From assembly GCF_009856825.1 (NCBI RefSeq), contig NZ_WVTD01000011.1, positions 62,001 through 126,000 on the forward strand: a stretch of 64,000 bases of DNA, in the 5' to 3' direction. Within the stretch, counting starts at the first letter, position 1, and each line of letters opens with the position of its first letter. Position numbers and translations under genes: made by a program. The notes beneath the pieces were generated by a model, which saw nothing but the letters and a program-made list of their open reading frames with translations, had not been told where the DNA came from and made no database searches. Shown one piece after another: positions 24,112-32,652 of this stretch. Source of the DNA: Novosphingobium silvae. Lineage in GTDB: Bacteria > Pseudomonadota > Alphaproteobacteria > Sphingomonadales > Sphingomonadaceae.

Positions 24112-24666
24112 ATGAACCTGCTAGCCTCGTCGGGCCAGTTGCGTGCCGGTTTCATGCGGTGGCTGCTCGTTTGCGTTCCCCTCATCGTCCTGCTGGGTTT
24201 CCTGTCGGGCAGGACGGCGCAAAGCGGGCCGGAAAATCCCTGGTTCGCCGAACTGGTGAAGCCTGCCGCCTATCCGCCGCCCGCCACCTTCGGGATCGTC
24301 TGGACGCTGCTCTACATCATGCTCGGCGTGGCTCTCGCGCTCGTCCTGGCCGCTCGGGGCGCGCGGGGGCGGGGGCTTGCGGTAGGCACGTTCGCCGTGC
24401 AGTTCGCGCTCAATCTGGCATGGTCGCCGCTCTTCTTCGGCGCCCACCTCATGTCGGTGGCGCTGGTCGTCATCGTGGCGATGCTGCTGGCGGCGAGCGC
24501 CACGACGGTGCTGTTCTGGCGGATCCGGCCGATGGCGGGGGCTCTGCTGCTGCCGTACCTCGTGTGGCTGGCGTTTGCCGCCTATCTCAACTTCGCGTTC
24601 CTGAGCGCCAATCCCGGGATGGACGGCGTGCAGCGCTCGGGCGCGGTGGAGCGCTTCGAGATCTGA
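24112..24666 (+). CDS. tspO: TspO/MBR family tryptophan-rich sensory protein
   Basis: A 184-residue membrane protein with five helices. Visible family motifs are NPWFAELVKPAAYPPPATFGIVWTLLY in the first loop and helix 2, and FALNLAWSPLFFG. TspO proteins bind porphyrins and cholesterol-like lipids and in alphaproteobacteria modulate tetrapyrrole metabolism and stress responses. It lies between tlyA and the ubiK-like gene in the same direction. Confidence 0.92.
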   Translation: MNLLASSGQLRAGFMRWLLVCVPLIVLLGFLSGRTAQSGPENPWFAELVKPAAYPPPATFGIVWTLLYIMLGVALALVLAARGARGRGLAVGTFAVQFALNLAWSPLFFGAHLMSVALVVIVAMLLAASATTVLFWRIRPMAGALLLPYLVWLAFAAYLNFAFLSANPGMDGVQRSGAVERFEI

Positions 24667-24722
24667 CCCTCCTTTGCGGAACCCTCTTGCGCGGATCGCG
24701 CGGGAGTTCCATCTAGGATGCC

Positions 24723-24977
24723 ATGCAAAGCGAAAACCCCTTCGTCGCCGATTTCGTAAAGTTGATGAACAGTGCCGCCGGCACGCTGGCGGGCGTTGGC
24801 CGCGAAGCGCGTGAAAACGCGCGCGAACGCTTCAAGGAGTTCATGGGCGACATGGACTTCGTCAGCCGCGAGGAATTCGACGCGGTGAAGGAACTGGCGG
24901 CCACCGCCCGCGCCGAGGTGGAGACGCTGAAGGCTCGTCTGGACGCGCTCGAAGCGAAGCAGAACACCTCCATCTGA
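24723..24977 (+). CDS. ubiK: Accessory factor UbiK family protein (BMFP)
   Basis: An 84-residue protein. The N-terminal half forms an amphipathic helix (NPFVADFVKLMNSAAGTLAG), and the C-terminal half is a coiled coil (VSREEFDAVKELAATARAEVETLKARLDALE). This is the BMFP layout; members fuse membranes in vitro and in enterobacteria assist the ubiquinone biosynthesis complex. AGGA precedes ATG. Followed after 16 bases by recO. Confidence 0.88.
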   Translation: MQSENPFVADFVKLMNSAAGTLAGVGREARENARERFKEFMGDMDFVSREEFDAVKELAATARAEVETLKARLDALEAKQNTSI

Positions 24978-24993
24978 TCCCTGCCGGGCGGCG

Positions 24994-25599
24994 ATGCACT
25001 TCCGCGCGCCCGCCCTTGTCTGCGCTTCCCTTGCGCATGGGGAAAGCGCCGCAATCGCCCGGCTGCTGACGGCCGAGCACGGGCTCGTTGGTGCTTACGT
25101 GGCCGGAGGGCGCGGCCGGCAGCTACGGCCGGTGCTGATCCCGGGCAACACGCTCGACGCCGAAGTCCGCTCCCGGTCCGAGAGCCAGCTCCCTTTTGCC
25201 CGCGTGGAGCTTGCCAAGAGCCGCGCGCCCTGGCTGGCCGAGCCGCTTCCGGCCGCCGCCATCGGCTGGGTGACTGCGCTTTCCGCTGCCGTCCTGCCCG
25301 AGCGCCAGCCCTTTCCCGCGCTCTACGATGCGCTCGAGGGCGTGCTCGAGGCGATCTGCGTGGCGCCTTCCGCCCGGGGGTGGGCTCTGGGTCTCGTGCG
25401 CTACGAAGTCCTGCTGCTGCGCGAACTGGGCTACGGCGTCGCGGTGAAGCGCCCGGCAAGCGACGACTGGGAAGCGCTGCTCGACGTGTTCGATCGGGTT
25501 GGGCGCGAATTGGCCCGCTACCCGCTTGCCGATCGCCGTAGAGACGTTATGGCGTCGCGCACCTTGCTGCGCGAGCGGCTCGGAAGGATCGGAAGCTAG
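24994..25599 (+). CDS. recO: DNA repair protein RecO
   Basis: A 201-residue RecO, which with RecR loads RecA onto SSB-covered single-stranded DNA. The N-terminal OB-fold is recognisable (APALVCASLAHGESAAIARLLTAEHGLVGAYVAGGRGR), and the helical C-terminal domain includes LVRYEVLLLRELGYGV. It is about 40 residues shorter than E. coli RecO, and the zinc-binding cysteine segment seen in many RecO proteins is absent. It is followed after 20 bases by leuB, so the two probably share a transcript. Confidence 0.88.
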   Translation: MHFRAPALVCASLAHGESAAIARLLTAEHGLVGAYVAGGRGRQLRPVLIPGNTLDAEVRSRSESQLPFARVELAKSRAPWLAEPLPAAAIGWVTALSAAVLPERQPFPALYDALEGVLEAICVAPSARGWALGLVRYEVLLLRELGYGVAVKRPASDDWEALLDVFDRVGRELARYPLADRRRDVMASRTLLRERLGRIGS

Positions 25600-25619
25600 C
25601 TGGAAGGGCGGGAAAACGC

Positions 25620-26678
25620 ATGCGCATCGCGGTATTTGCTGGAGACGGTATCGGTCCCGAAGTCACCGAGCAGGCGGTGCGCGTGCTGCAGGCGCTGGAG
25701 ATCAACGGGCTGGAGCTGGTCGAGGGCGATGTCGGCGGTGCGGCCTATCGCAAGCACGGCCATCCGCTTCCCGCGCAGACGCTGGAGATCGCGCGGTCTG
25801 CAGATGCCATCCTGTTCGGTGCCGTGGGCGACTTCTCGCTCGACCATCTCGAGCGCGCCCTGCGCCCTGAACAGGCCGTTCTCGGGCTGCGCAAGGAACT
25901 CGGCCTGTTCGCCAACCTGCGTCCCGCAACCGTGTTCAAGGGGCTGGAGGATCTCTCCACCCTTCGCCCGGAAGTCGCGGGAAAGATCGACCTGCTGATC
26001 GTGCGCGAGCTCAATGGCGATGTGTACTTCGGCGAGAAGGGCACCCGCACGCTGGAGGACGGTCGGCGCCAGGGATGGGACATGATGTCCTACGCGGAGG
26101 ACGAGGTGCGGCGCATCGCCCACGCCGGTTTCAAGGCGGCGCAGGGCCGCCGGGGCAAGCTGTGCTCGGTCGACAAGGCGAACGTGCTCGAGACCTCGCA
26201 GTTGTGGCGCGATGTGGTGATCGAGGTTTCGGCGCAGTATCCCGATGTGCAACTGACGCACATGTACGTCGACAACGCGGCGATGCAGCTGGTGAAGAAC
26301 CCGGGCGCCTTCGACGTGATCGTCACCGGCAACCTGTTCGGCGACATCCTCTCGGACCAGGCCAGCATGTGCGTGGGCTCGATCGGCCTTCTGGCGTCTG
26401 CAAGCCTTGCCGAGACGGACGGGGCGCAAGGCGCTTTCGGCCTCTACGAGCCTATCCACGGCTCCGCCCCGGACATCGCGGGCAAGGGCCTTGCGAACCC
26501 GATGGCGACGATCCTCTCGGCCGCCATGCTGCTGCGCCACTCCTGCGGCATGGAAGCCGAGGCTGCGCGGATCGAGGCGGCCGTCGCTGCGGCGCTGGCC
26601 GACGGGGTCAAGGGCGGCGACCTTGGCGGTTCGGCCGGCACGAAGGAAATCGGTGACGCCGTCATCGCACGGCTGTAA
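25620..26678 (+). CDS. leuB: 3-isopropylmalate dehydrogenase
   Basis: A 352-residue NAD-dependent beta-decarboxylating dehydrogenase of leucine synthesis, converting 3-isopropylmalate to 2-oxoisocaproate. The sequence starts MRIAVFAGDGIGPEV and has ELNGDVYFGEKG, the metal-binding VTGNLFGDILSDQA and the adenine-binding EPIHGSAPDIAGKGLANP. ATG at 25620 has GGCGGGAA upstream. It is the only leu gene in the window, so the pathway is dispersed; ilvE lies 4 kb away on the other strand. Confidence 0.96.
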   Translation: MRIAVFAGDGIGPEVTEQAVRVLQALEINGLELVEGDVGGAAYRKHGHPLPAQTLEIARSADAILFGAVGDFSLDHLERALRPEQAVLGLRKELGLFANLRPATVFKGLEDLSTLRPEVAGKIDLLIVRELNGDVYFGEKGTRTLEDGRRQGWDMMSYAEDEVRRIAHAGFKAAQGRRGKLCSVDKANVLETSQLWRDVVIEVSAQYPDVQLTHMYVDNAAMQLVKNPGAFDVIVTGNLFGDILSDQASMCVGSIGLLASASLAETDGAQGAFGLYEPIHGSAPDIAGKGLANPMATILSAAMLLRHSCGMEAEAARIEAAVAAALADGVKGGDLGGSAGTKEIGDAVIARL

Positions 26679-26735
26679 GAGTTGCGCCGATACGCAATAA
26701 TCGTTTCTTGATATTTACCACTTAGTTCAGGGCGC

Positions 26736-27944
26736 ATGAACATCACCACTACCGATCTCGGGCAGGCGGCACAAGCCGGGGCAAGGGCTGCTTCGCCAAC
26801 TGTGCTGGCGGGGACAAGGCCGCTCGAGCTGGCGGTAGTCCTGCCGACCTACAACGAGCGCAAGAACATCGCGACGATGGTCGAGCGACTCGACAAGGCC
26901 TTGGCCGGCATTGCCTGGGAAGCGATCTACGTCGACGACAACAGCCCCGACGGGACTTCCGACGAGGCCCGCCGCCTGTCGCTGCTGGATCCGCGGGTGC
27001 GCTGCATCCAGCGCATCGGCCGCCGCGGCCTGGCGAGCGCTGCGATCGAGGGCATGTGCTCCACCGCCGCGCCCGTGGTCGCGGTCATGGACGCCGATCA
27101 CCAGCACGATCCCGAACTATTGCCCGGAATGCTCGCGGCGATCACCTCGGGGGAATACGACCTCGCCTATGCCTCGCGCTTCGCTGAAGGGGCCAGCACC
27201 GAGGCTTGGGGACGTCCCGATCGCGTGAAGGCCTCGGGCTTTGCCAACCGCATCGCCAACAAGGTGACGGGGGTGGAGCTGACCGACCCGATGAGCGGCT
27301 TCTTCATGCTGCGCACCCAGACCCTTCGCGCCGACGCGCATCGCCTCTCGGGCGTGGGCTTCAAGATCCTGCTCGACATCCTGGCGACGGTGGACACCCC
27401 GCTGCGCGTCAAGGAATTCCCCCTGAACTTCGCCGCCCGCGCGGAAGGCGAAAGCAAGCTGGACCAGACCGTAGTGTTCGAATTCCTCGTTGGTCTTTAT
27501 GACAAGTGGCTTGGCCGGATCATCCCCACCCGCTTCGCGCTGTTCGGCACCGTGGGCGCCATGGGCGTGGTGGTGCAGCTTGCGGTGCTGTGGGTGATGC
27601 TTCACCTCGTCTTCGGCGAGCGCTTTGTCTACGGCAACTGGTCGGAAAGCATGACCTTCAACATATCGAACACGATCGCGGCGGTCGTGGCGATGACGTT
27701 CAACTTCGTGCTCAACAACGAGCTGACCTATTCCGACAAGCGCCTGCGTGGCTTCGGCCCGCTGATGCGGGGATGGGCACAGTTCGCGCTGACCTGCTCG
27801 CTGGGCCTGCTGACCAATATCGGCTCTGCCGCAGTGCTCAAGACCATCGGCTTCCATGACGTGCTGGCGGTCGTCGTGGGCGTGCTGCTCGCCTCGGTGT
27901 TCAACTTCGCGCTCTCGTCGAAGTTCGTATGGGGCAAGTACTGA
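26736..27944 (+). CDS. Polyprenol-phosphate glycosyltransferase (DPM1-like) fused to GtrA domain
   Basis: A 402-residue two-domain protein. Residues about 30-250 form a GT2 domain of the dolichol-phosphate mannosyltransferase type (VVLPTYNERKNIATMVERLD, VDDNSPDGT and DADHQHDPELLP with the metal-binding DxD). Residues about 265-400 are a four-helix GtrA domain of the flippase-like group that moves polyprenol-linked sugars. The fusion suggests synthesis and translocation of a polyprenol-phosphate hexose for lipid A, glycan or protein modification. A GT39/PMT-type mannosyltransferase, a user of such donors, is encoded 0.7 kb downstream on the other strand. Confidence 0.9.
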   Translation: MNITTTDLGQAAQAGARAASPTVLAGTRPLELAVVLPTYNERKNIATMVERLDKALAGIAWEAIYVDDNSPDGTSDEARRLSLLDPRVRCIQRIGRRGLASAAIEGMCSTAAPVVAVMDADHQHDPELLPGMLAAITSGEYDLAYASRFAEGASTEAWGRPDRVKASGFANRIANKVTGVELTDPMSGFFMLRTQTLRADAHRLSGVGFKILLDILATVDTPLRVKEFPLNFAARAEGESKLDQTVVFEFLVGLYDKWLGRIIPTRFALFGTVGAMGVVVQLAVLWVMLHLVFGERFVYGNWSESMTFNISNTIAAVVAMTFNFVLNNELTYSDKRLRGFGPLMRGWAQFALTCSLGLLTNIGSAAVLKTIGFHDVLAVVVGVLLASVFNFALSSKFVWGKY

Positions 27945-27951
27945 GTCGTTG

Positions 27952-27977
27952 TCGCTTCCCGCTCGTGCGGGAAGCGA
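27952..27977 (+). terminator. Hairpin after the DPM1-GtrA gene
   Basis: A perfect 11-bp stem (27952-27962 with 27967-27977) with a TCGT tetraloop begins 8 bases after the stop codon at 27944. The usual T-run is missing, so this is a probable rather than certain terminator. Confidence 0.5.
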
Positions 27978-28114
27978 AGAACCGTTTCAGGACGGCGTAA
28001 TCAAGTAAAAGTTCTGTTACCTGTCGGCGAACGCAAGTTGTTTGTCGGAATCCCTTTGTCGTAGCCGCTGCAATGGTCTTTTCGCCCGCGATCGAAATTT
28101 GCGGGAGAACTTGC

Positions 28115-28600
28115 ATGATCTATCACGTGTCCATCGACGCGCGCGATCCGCGCCACGTCGCCGAAGTCCTGGCTGAGCTGATGGGAGGGCATGCGACGCC
28201 GTTCCCGCCCATCGCCGAGGGGAGCTGGCTCGCTCACGCGGGCGATGATCGCAACACCATGGTCGAGGTCTACCCTCGCGGCACGCAGCTGGTCGAGGCG
28301 ACAGGGGACGCCGATGCGCTGGGCGTTCCGGGCGAGGGCGGGCTTTCCGCCACCCACTTCGCCATGGCCACTCGCCGCTCCCAGGCGGAGATATTCGCGA
28401 TCGCCACGCGCGAGGGCTGGCCCGCGAAGTACCGCAAGCGCGGCGGCGCGTTCGGCGTCGTCGAGCTGTGGATCGAGGGCAACCGCATGGTCGAGGTGCT
28501 GACCGAGCAGATGCAGCGCGAGTATCTCGATACGATGCGCCTCGATGCCTGGCAGGCGATGCTGGCGCAAGGCGGGGATGGGCAGCGGGTCGCGGCGTGA
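28115..28600 (+). CDS. VOC-like (glyoxalase-fold) hypothetical protein
   Basis: A 161-residue protein. The opening MIYHVSIDARDPRHVAEVLAEL and the later ATHFAMATRR and GVVELWIEGNRMVEVLT give the beta-alpha-beta-beta-beta rhythm of the vicinal oxygen chelate fold, but I cannot point to a full set of metal ligands. Function unknown; enzyme or binding protein. ATG at 28115 was chosen because GGGAG lies 8 bases upstream. Confidence 0.65.
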   Translation: MIYHVSIDARDPRHVAEVLAELMGGHATPFPPIAEGSWLAHAGDDRNTMVEVYPRGTQLVEATGDADALGVPGEGGLSATHFAMATRRSQAEIFAIATREGWPAKYRKRGGAFGVVELWIEGNRMVEVLTEQMQREYLDTMRLDAWQAMLAQGGDGQRVAA

Positions 28601-28646
28601 AGCGTCAAGGGCGGGCCGGCTTGCCGCTCCGCCCGCCGCTTACCGC

Positions 28647-29930
28647 TCACCGCCAGCTCGGCAGCCACATCCAGAAGTTGTAGGCGCTCTTGAACGGCAG
28701 CGGCCAGCCCGAGATGATTGGGTAGAACACCGCGAACATCACGAGCGAGAGCGCGAACACGCCGGTTCCAAGCCAGCGCCAGCGGTCCCGCCGCTCCAGC
28801 AGGGCATCGATGCCAAGGGCGAGCAGGCCCATGAGGAAGGCGCCTGGAAGCAGGTAGTGATAGTAGAACTGCACCGGTTTGCCGTTGACGATCCACATGC
28901 CCAGCGTCGCGGCATAGAGGACCAGGAACGCCAGCGCGTCCGTGCGCCGCCTGAACATTGCCACCCACAGGCCCCATACGAGTGCGAAGAGCCCCGCGAT
29001 CATCGAGACCGGGTTGCCGAGCATCACGATGCCGCGCTGCGCCCCGTCGACATTCTCGAACAGGAACCAGATGCCCCGCCAGTCGGCCATCCACTGGTAC
29101 CAGTGAGTGCGGTAGGGGTGGGGCTTCCTGACGCTGTCCTGCAGGCGGATCATCAGTTCGTGCTGCTCGATCACGCCCCAAGGCGACACCGCGTGGTGCG
29201 GGTAGAACATGGCGGGCAGATACGTCGCCCAGTAGATGGCCAGCGGGAACAGTCCGAGCCAGAAGGTTGCCTCCGTCAGCGTCACGCCCCTGATCGTTCC
29301 GGCGTTGCGCCTGCCGATGCGCAGCGGACCGGTTTCGCGGAGGCGCAGGACGAGGAACGCGAGGCCGGGCATCATCAGCGCCGGCGCGCCGCTCCACTTC
29401 GCGCCGAGCGACAGGCCGAGTGCAAGCCCGCTGGCTACCAGATGCCAGCGCGCCGTGCCGGTGCTTCCTGCCCGCAGTGCAGCGGCGAACTGCCACAGTC
29501 CCGTCATGCACAGCCCCGCCGAGATCATGTCGAGCATGGAGATGCGGCTCTGCACGAACCACATGAAGTTGGTGGCGAGCAGGGCCGTCGCGAGCAGGGT
29601 GGCGCGGCGGCGCTGGGTCAGGTGCCATGTCAGGCGCGCGAAGGCGAACAGCCCGAACCCGCCGAACAGCGCGGGCCCAAGCCGCCAGGCCAGCGGGCGG
29701 TCTCCCAGAAGGTGGATGAGCGCTGCGATGACTTCCTTGCCGAACAGCGGATGTTCGCGGTTCGCCGGGATCAGTTCCAGCAGCTTGAGCGCCGCGGGCA
29801 CGTAGTGGATCTCGTCGAAGTAGTAGCGCGTGGGAACGCCGATGCGCCACAGCACCACTGCTTCGAAGGCGAGCGCCATGAGCAGGCACCAGCCGAGCGG
29901 ATCGCGGTTTTGTCTGGCGGGTCTGGGCAT
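28647..29930 (-). CDS. PMT/GT39 family glycosyltransferase (protein mannosyltransferase-like)
   Basis: A multi-span membrane protein of about 427 residues with roughly ten helices. The first periplasmic loop reads TRYYFDEIHYVPAA, holding the DE pair that is catalytic in O-mannosyltransferases, and a later loop reads GNPVSMIAG. Family members transfer mannose or another sugar from a polyprenol-phosphate donor to proteins or lipids outside the membrane; the DPM1-GtrA protein nearby could supply that donor. ATG at 29930 (MPRPARQN) is preferred; the frame is open to 30026 and neither start has a good ribosome binding site. Confidence 0.87.
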   Translation of the reverse strand: MPRPARQNRDPLGWCLLMALAFEAVVLWRIGVPTRYYFDEIHYVPAALKLLELIPANREHPLFGKEVIAALIHLLGDRPLAWRLGPALFGGFGLFAFARLTWHLTQRRRATLLATALLATNFMWFVQSRISMLDMISAGLCMTGLWQFAAALRAGSTGTARWHLVASGLALGLSLGAKWSGAPALMMPGLAFLVLRLRETGPLRIGRRNAGTIRGVTLTEATFWLGLFPLAIYWATYLPAMFYPHHAVSPWGVIEQHELMIRLQDSVRKPHPYRTHWYQWMADWRGIWFLFENVDGAQRGIVMLGNPVSMIAGLFALVWGLWVAMFRRRTDALAFLVLYAATLGMWIVNGKPVQFYYHYLLPGAFLMGLLALGIDALLERRDRWRWLGTGVFALSLVMFAVFYPIISGWPLPFKSAYNFWMWLPSWR

Positions 29931-30067
29931 CGGACGGGCGGGATAAGGGGGATCGGCGGTTTCGGCAAGCGCCTGGCCGGGCCCCGCCTCCCGCCCGCTT
30001 GAGAGCCAATCCGCCTGCGCCGCCACCCGCTTGCGCTCGGCCGCGTGCGCCCGTAGGAGCGGAGGCC

Positions 30068-31276
30068 ATGAAACGCACGACCGGACAGGACCGCACCAAG
30101 ACCCGCAACTGGCGCCCGGCCACCCGCGCGATTCGCGGTGGCACCTGGCGTTCGGAAATGGGAGAGACCAGCGAGGCGCTGTTCCTCACCTCGGGCTTTT
30201 CCTACGACGATGCCGCCACCGTCGCCGCCCGCTTCATGGGCGAGGAGGAGGGCATGACCTACTCGCGCCTGCAGAACCCCACCGTGGCGATGCTGGAGGA
30301 GCGGATCGCACTGCTCGAGGGCGCGGAGGCGTGCCGCACCCAGGCGTCCGGTATGGCGGCGATGACGGCCGCTCTGCTCTGCCAGCTTTCGGCGGGCGAC
30401 CATATGGTGACCGCGCGGGCCGCGTTTGGTTCGTGCCGCTGGCTGGGCGATCACCTGCTGCCCCGCTTCGGGGTCGAGGTGACCGTGGTCGATGCCGGTG
30501 ACCTTGCGCAATGGGAAGCGGCGGTGCGGCCCAACACCAAGGTCTTCTTCTTCGAGACGCCCGCGAACCCGACGATGGACATCGCGGATCTGGCCGGGGT
30601 TGCCGCGATCGCGAGGGCGCATGGCATCACCACGGTGGTCGACAATGCGTTCTGCAGCCCCGCGCTGCAGCGCCCGATGGAGTTCGGGATCGACGTGGTG
30701 GCCTATTCCGCCACCAAGCTGATGGACGGGCAGGGCCGCGTGCTTGCGGGCGCCGTCTGCGGCTCGGCGGAGTTCATCAACGACAAGCTGATGCCTTTCC
30801 AGCGCAACACCGGACCCAACCTTTCGCCGTTCAACGCCTGGGTCGTGCTCAAGGGTCTGGAGACGCTGGACCTGCGTGCAAAAAAGCAGAGCGAGAATGC
30901 GCTCAAGGTGGGCCAGTTCGTCGCCGGGCGCGTGCCCCGGATACTGCACCCCTGGCTCGACAGCCATCCGCAGCAGGCGCTGGCGATGAAGCAGATGGAC
31001 GCCTGCGGGCCGATCTTCAGCTTCGTGCTCGATGGCGGCCGTGCACAGGCGCACGCGCTGCTCGACGCGCTTGAGTTGATCGACATCTCGAACAACATTG
31101 GGGATTCGCGGTCGCTGATGTGTCATCCGGCCTCCAGCACGCACCACAACATGGGACCCGAGGCGCGCGAGGCCATGGGCATCGGCGAGGGCATGCTGCG
31201 CATCAACATCGGCCTCGAGGATGCCGACGACCTGATCGAGGACTTCGACCAGGCGCTCCGAAAAGTGGGGCTGTAA
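30068..31276 (+). CDS. metZ: O-succinylhomoserine sulfhydrylase
   Basis: A 402-residue PLP enzyme of the Cys/Met metabolism family that makes homocysteine directly from O-succinylhomoserine and sulfide. The PLP lysine is Lys217 in YSATKLMDGQGR. The segments MTYSRLQNPT, ETPANPTMDI and SLMCHPASSTHHNM follow the family pattern, and the SATK-LMDGQGR context is typical of MetZ rather than MetB. ATG at 30068 follows GGAGCGGAGG. It is followed by apaG after 55 bases. Confidence 0.9.
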   Translation: MKRTTGQDRTKTRNWRPATRAIRGGTWRSEMGETSEALFLTSGFSYDDAATVAARFMGEEEGMTYSRLQNPTVAMLEERIALLEGAEACRTQASGMAAMTAALLCQLSAGDHMVTARAAFGSCRWLGDHLLPRFGVEVTVVDAGDLAQWEAAVRPNTKVFFFETPANPTMDIADLAGVAAIARAHGITTVVDNAFCSPALQRPMEFGIDVVAYSATKLMDGQGRVLAGAVCGSAEFINDKLMPFQRNTGPNLSPFNAWVVLKGLETLDLRAKKQSENALKVGQFVAGRVPRILHPWLDSHPQQALAMKQMDACGPIFSFVLDGGRAQAHALLDALELIDISNNIGDSRSLMCHPASSTHHNMGPEAREAMGIGEGMLRINIGLEDADDLIEDFDQALRKVGL

Positions 31277-31331
31277 CGCGCGCGCTCAACGGGTTGTGGC
31301 CTGGCGCAATCGTCGTTAGGCTGCGTTCGTC

Positions 31332-31730
31332 ATGAAGGAACTGTTCCAGCATACAGCCATCACCGACGGCCTGACCGTGCGCGTCGCCGTCAATTTCCTG
31401 CCCGAGCAGTCGCGCATCGAAGCGGGCAAGTGGTTCTGGGTCTACCACATCCGGATCGAGAACGAGACCGGAGAGACGCTGCAACTGATGACCCGGCACT
31501 GGCGCATCACCGATGCACGGGGCCATGTGGAAGTGATCGAGGGCGAAGGCGTGGTGGGCGAGCAGCCGGTGATCGCCCATGGCCGCAGCCACGACTATGT
31601 GTCGGGCTGCCCGCTTTCCACGCCCCAGGGCTCGATGGAAGGGCACTATACCTTCGCCCGGGCGGACGGGCGCGAGTTCACCGCGCTCATTCCCTTCTTC
31701 CCGCTCGCCGCGCCCGCCACGGCAGGCTGA
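31332..31730 (+). CDS. apaG: ApaG domain protein
   Basis: A 132-residue single-domain protein with the immunoglobulin-like ApaG fold. The motifs are VRVAVNFLPEQS, WVYHIRIENETGETLQLMTRHWRITD, GEGVVGEQPVI and GSMEGHYTF, all typical. ApaG is linked to Co2+/Mg2+ resistance and diadenosine tetraphosphate metabolism, but its biochemistry is unclear. It is cotranscribed in appearance with metZ upstream, and the LysR gene follows after 49 bases. Confidence 0.93.
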   Translation: MKELFQHTAITDGLTVRVAVNFLPEQSRIEAGKWFWVYHIRIENETGETLQLMTRHWRITDARGHVEVIEGEGVVGEQPVIAHGRSHDYVSGCPLSTPQGSMEGHYTFARADGREFTALIPFFPLAAPATAG

Positions 31731-31779
31731 GCTGCGCCACCGGGTTGCCCGTGCGGTCCGCTGCGCATAGGGAAGCGGC

Positions 31780-32628
31780 ATGAAGCGCACGCACCTGCCT
31801 CTCAACGCCCTTCGCGTCTTCGACGCCGCCGCCCGGCACCTTTCGTTCACCCGCGCGGCCGACGAGCTGGCGGTGACCCCGGCGGCCGTGGGCCAGCAGA
31901 TCCGTGCGCTCGAGGACCTTCTGGGCGTGGTCCTGTTCCGCCGCACCAGCAAGGGCCTCGAACTGACCGAAGAGGCAGGCACCGGGCTTGCCGCGCTGCG
32001 TACCGGGTTCCTCCACTTCGAGGAAGCGGTGCAGGCGATGCAGGCAGGCCAGTCCAGCCACGTCTACACCATCGCTGCCCCGCGTGAGTTCTTCGCCGCC
32101 TGGCTGGCGCCGCGCCTCGCGGCTTTCCGCGCCGCCAACCCGCAAGTGCAGTATGTCATCGTCGACGGGGAAATGACGGACTTCACCGAAGCCAACCTCG
32201 ACCTTGCGGTGCGCTGGACCGAAGGGCCCGGTGAGCTCGAGGGTGTGGCGCTCGGCACGGCGGAATGGGTAGAGGTGGGTGCAGGAGACTGGATCGCCTG
32301 GCCCGGGGACCCCGCCCCAGCCGACCGGAACGAGCCTGCGGCTGCGGACAGCCAGGGCGGCACTGGCGCTGCAAATGCCGATGACGATGACGCCAAACCC
32401 CAGATCACCGTGGGCGACGCCGGGCAGGCGATTGCCGCCGCGCTTGCGGGGATGGGCCGGGCCCACGTGCCGGCGCTGCTGGCCGCCGGGATCGTCGGCG
32501 AAGGGCAAGGCGGCCTCGTCGGCTCGCCCATGCCCTGCCGACGAGGTTACTGGCTGGTCGCTCCGTTGCCGCAGTGGCGACAGAAGAAGGTCAGGGACCT
32601 GGTCGCGGCGCTGACGGCCCAGGCATAG
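31780..32628 (+). CDS. LysR family regulator with unusual effector domain
   Basis: A 282-residue regulator. The N-terminal helix-turn-helix (LNALRVFDAAARHLSFTRAADELAVTPAAVGQQIRALE) is clearly LysR of the GcvA type, and the first part of the effector domain is normal (LAPRLAAFRAANPQVQYVI, then ANLDLAVRW). Beyond residue ~165 the usual substrate-domain core gives way to an acidic low-complexity stretch (DPAPADRNEPAAADSQGG, then ANADDDD) before a recognisable C-terminal part. Effector binding may be altered. Target genes are unknown; apaG and metZ lie upstream in the same direction. Ends 25 bases from the convergent rlmN. Confidence 0.8.
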   Translation: MKRTHLPLNALRVFDAAARHLSFTRAADELAVTPAAVGQQIRALEDLLGVVLFRRTSKGLELTEEAGTGLAALRTGFLHFEEAVQAMQAGQSSHVYTIAAPREFFAAWLAPRLAAFRAANPQVQYVIVDGEMTDFTEANLDLAVRWTEGPGELEGVALGTAEWVEVGAGDWIAWPGDPAPADRNEPAAADSQGGTGAANADDDDAKPQITVGDAGQAIAAALAGMGRAHVPALLAAGIVGEGQGGLVGSPMPCRRGYWLVAPLPQWRQKKVRDLVAALTAQA

Positions 32629-32652
32629 CCTCGGCTCTGCTCCAACGCCCGC

